This document shows, one piece after another, positions 62,621 to 64,000 of a DNA stretch of 64,000 bases (the first letter of the stretch is position 1; each line of letters starts with the position of its first letter). The position numbers and the translations under genes are program-made. The DNA comes from GM7GCV1 sp965222065 (GTDB lineage: Bacteria; Pseudomonadota; Gammaproteobacteria; Pseudomonadales; GM7GCV1). Below the pieces are notes generated by a model. It was not told the origin of the DNA and searched no databases. It saw only the letters and a program-made list of their open reading frames with translations. The DNA lies in NCBI GenBank assembly GCA_965222065.1, contig OZ244933.1, forward strand, positions 310,001 to 374,000, read 5' to 3'.

Positions 62621-64000
62621 ATGCTTTGGCGACAACCCACCCCGCTCGTTCGCCCCGAATATGGCGCGCTGTTTTTCTTTGACGAGGCCAAGTTTGTTCG
62701 TTCACTGGAAAAGAGCAACGATCTGACAGAGACCTTTCGCCTGGCACTGCAAAGTGCTGACGAGCACTTGCAAGCCAGGTTTCTCGAAGGGGAGGAAATT
62801 CACAAGATTGTCCGGGACCGTTCGGCGCTAATCGACCGCCTGCTTTATTACGCCTGGCAGCAATACGACTGGGATAACAATATCGCCCTGGTCGCTGTTG
62901 GTGGTTACGGCCGCGGGGAAATGCACCCGCACTCGGACATCGATTTGCTTTTCCTGCTTCGCAAGGACAATCCACACAAGTACAAAAACTCCATTGAGCA
63001 ATTTTTAACCTTCTTGTGGGATCTGCAACTGCAAATTGGCCATAGTGTGCGCACCCCCAAACAATGTGCCCAGTCTGCCAGAGAAGATGTCACCGTCATG
63101 ACCAATCTTCTTGAGAGACGAATCATTGTGGGCGCCGGAGACCTGGAAGACAGCCTGGAAAAACAGCTGCAGAAAGTATGGCCGGCGGATGCTTTTTTTA
63201 AAGCCAAACTGGAAGAACAGCAACAGCGTCATTCAAAGCACGGCATTACCGAATTTGATTTGGAGCCCAACGTTAAGGAGTCCCCCGGCGGCTTGCGGGA
63301 CATCCAAACCATTCACTGGGTGGCCATCAAAGCCTATGAAGTTTCGGGGCTGGACAACCTGGCCGGCAAAGGCTTCTACACAGAGGAAGAATATAACTCG
63401 CTAAAAAGCGCCGAGATTTTCCTGTGGAAAGTTCGATATGGACTTCATTGCCTGTCGAGGCGCCCCAAGGAACAGCTGGATTTTGAAAACCAGCGGCGTC
63501 TTGCCGAGATGTTCGGTTATCAGGACACTCCCCAACGACTGGCCGTTGAGCAATTTATGCAGCGTTACTATCAAACGGCTTCCTCAGTTCGGGAGATCAC
63601 GGACGTCTTGATGCAGCTGCTTGGTGAAGAGCTGGGCAATATCGGCAATCTGGACATCACGCCGATTAACGACCGCTTTCAATTGCGCGGACAGTTTCTG
63701 GAAACCACGCACGACCTCGTATTTCGCGAGACGCCATCAGCCATGCTGGAAGCCTTTGTCATACTGTCCAGGGATAAGACCATCGAAGGTATTCATGGTG
63801 AGACGATTCGTCAACTCAGGGCCAATGGCCATCTGATCGACGAGGAATTCAGGGCGAAGCCGGAAAATCGCAAGCTTTTTATGGACCTTCTGCGCAGCCC
63901 CAAGCATCTCTCAGTGCCGTTGCAGCTAATGAGTCGCTACGCGATTCTTGGTCGCTACCTGCCGGAATTTGGCGCCATTATGGGCCTGACCCAGCACGAC
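62621..64000 (+). CDS. glnD: Bifunctional uridylyltransferase / uridylyl-removing enzyme, 5' part
   Basis: GlnD senses glutamine and modifies PII proteins. The frame is open from the ATG at 62621 to the window end (460 codons), about half of the usual 860-900 residues. The nucleotidyltransferase motif GGYGRGEMHPHSDIDLLFL lies near residue 95 and the conserved LEPNVKESPGGLRDIQTIHW segment near 215. The visible part stops at LTQHD, just before the HD domain; the two ACT domains also lie outside the window. It follows map by 5 bp and is probably cotranscribed. Confidence 0.97.
   Translation, partial: MLWRQPTPLVRPEYGALFFFDEAKFVRSLEKSNDLTETFRLALQSADEHLQARFLEGEEIHKIVRDRSALIDRLLYYAWQQYDWDNNIALVAVGGYGRGEMHPHSDIDLLFLLRKDNPHKYKNSIEQFLTFLWDLQLQIGHSVRTPKQCAQSAREDVTVMTNLLERRIIVGAGDLEDSLEKQLQKVWPADAFFKAKLEEQQQRHSKHGITEFDLEPNVKESPGGLRDIQTIHWVAIKAYEVSGLDNLAGKGFYTEEEYNSLKSAEIFLWKVRYGLHCLSRRPKEQLDFENQRRLAEMFGYQDTPQRLAVEQFMQRYYQTASSVREITDVLMQLLGEELGNIGNLDITPINDRFQLRGQFLETTHDLVFRETPSAMLEAFVILSRDKTIEGIHGETIRQLRANGHLIDEEFRAKPENRKLFMDLLRSPKHLSVPLQLMSRYAILGRYLPEFGAIMGLTQHD

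Noticed and set aside
1..64000. tRNA, rRNA, CRISPR arrays, insertion sequences, toxin-antitoxin or defence genes
   Set aside because: I looked through all spacers and found no tRNA cloverleaf ends, repeat-spacer arrays, transposase motifs or defence-gene motifs.

Overview
The window is a contiguous, gene-dense stretch of a gammaproteobacterial chromosome. This is shown by the gene orders map/glnD - rpsB-tsf-pyrH-frr-uppS-cdsA-dxr-rseP-bamA-skp-lpxD-fabZ-lpxA-lpxB-rnhB-dnaE-tilS-pyrG-kdsA-eno, xerD-dsbC-hom-thrC-recJ and tesA divergent from an ABC exporter pair. A complete lipid A/BamA system shows a diderm cell. The gene orders resemble Pseudomonas and its marine relatives, but I cannot name a genus. 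Base composition looks even, and I see no transposase, integrase other than XerD, phage gene, CRISPR array, tRNA or rRNA.

Layout. 1-3.3 kb: end of purN, a DUF3108 protein, a frameshifted secreted protein, a DUF502 membrane protein and a glutaminyl cyclase. 3.4-10.4 kb: a PreP-type metalloprotease, cmoA, an AbgT transporter, a secreted esterase-like protein and a small membrane protein. 10.4-14.3 kb: ABC permease and ATPase divergent from tesA. 14.3-20.8 kb: recJ, thrC, hom, dsbC, xerD, all on the minus strand. 20.8-26.5 kb: accessory genes (fructosamine-3-kinase-like, TauE/SafE, a secreted bicupin, an ElaA acetyltransferase, a beta-barrel protein, an Fe(II)/2OG oxygenase). 26.6-34.7 kb: TCA-cycle block sucD-sucC-lpdA-sdhB-sdhA, divergent from gltA. 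34.7-57.9 kb: a long minus-strand run from rpsB to eno for translation, envelope biogenesis, replication and nucleotide synthesis. 58.1-64 kb: serA-serC, an alpha/beta hydrolase, map and the start of glnD.

How the genes work together. The envelope block joins isoprenoid and carrier-lipid synthesis (dxr, uppS), phospholipid precursor synthesis (cdsA), lipid A and KDO synthesis (lpxD, fabZ, lpxA, lpxB, kdsA) and outer membrane protein assembly (bamA, skp), with RseP for envelope stress signalling. The TCA block supplies citrate synthase, succinyl-CoA synthetase, the E3 subunit and the soluble half of succinate dehydrogenase.

I found no clear candidate for a wholly new system. The most notable departures are gene absences at conserved junctions: sdhC/sdhD before sdhA, sucA/sucB between sdhB and lpdA, and accA between dnaE and tilS. 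Others are a serC-serA pair of a type unusual for enteric-like gammaproteobacteria wedged between map and rpsB, a secreted bicupin with an apparently metal-free second cupin and a C-terminal ferredoxin-like domain, an acidic Ala/Glu tail on ribosomal protein S2, and several unexplained inverted repeats.
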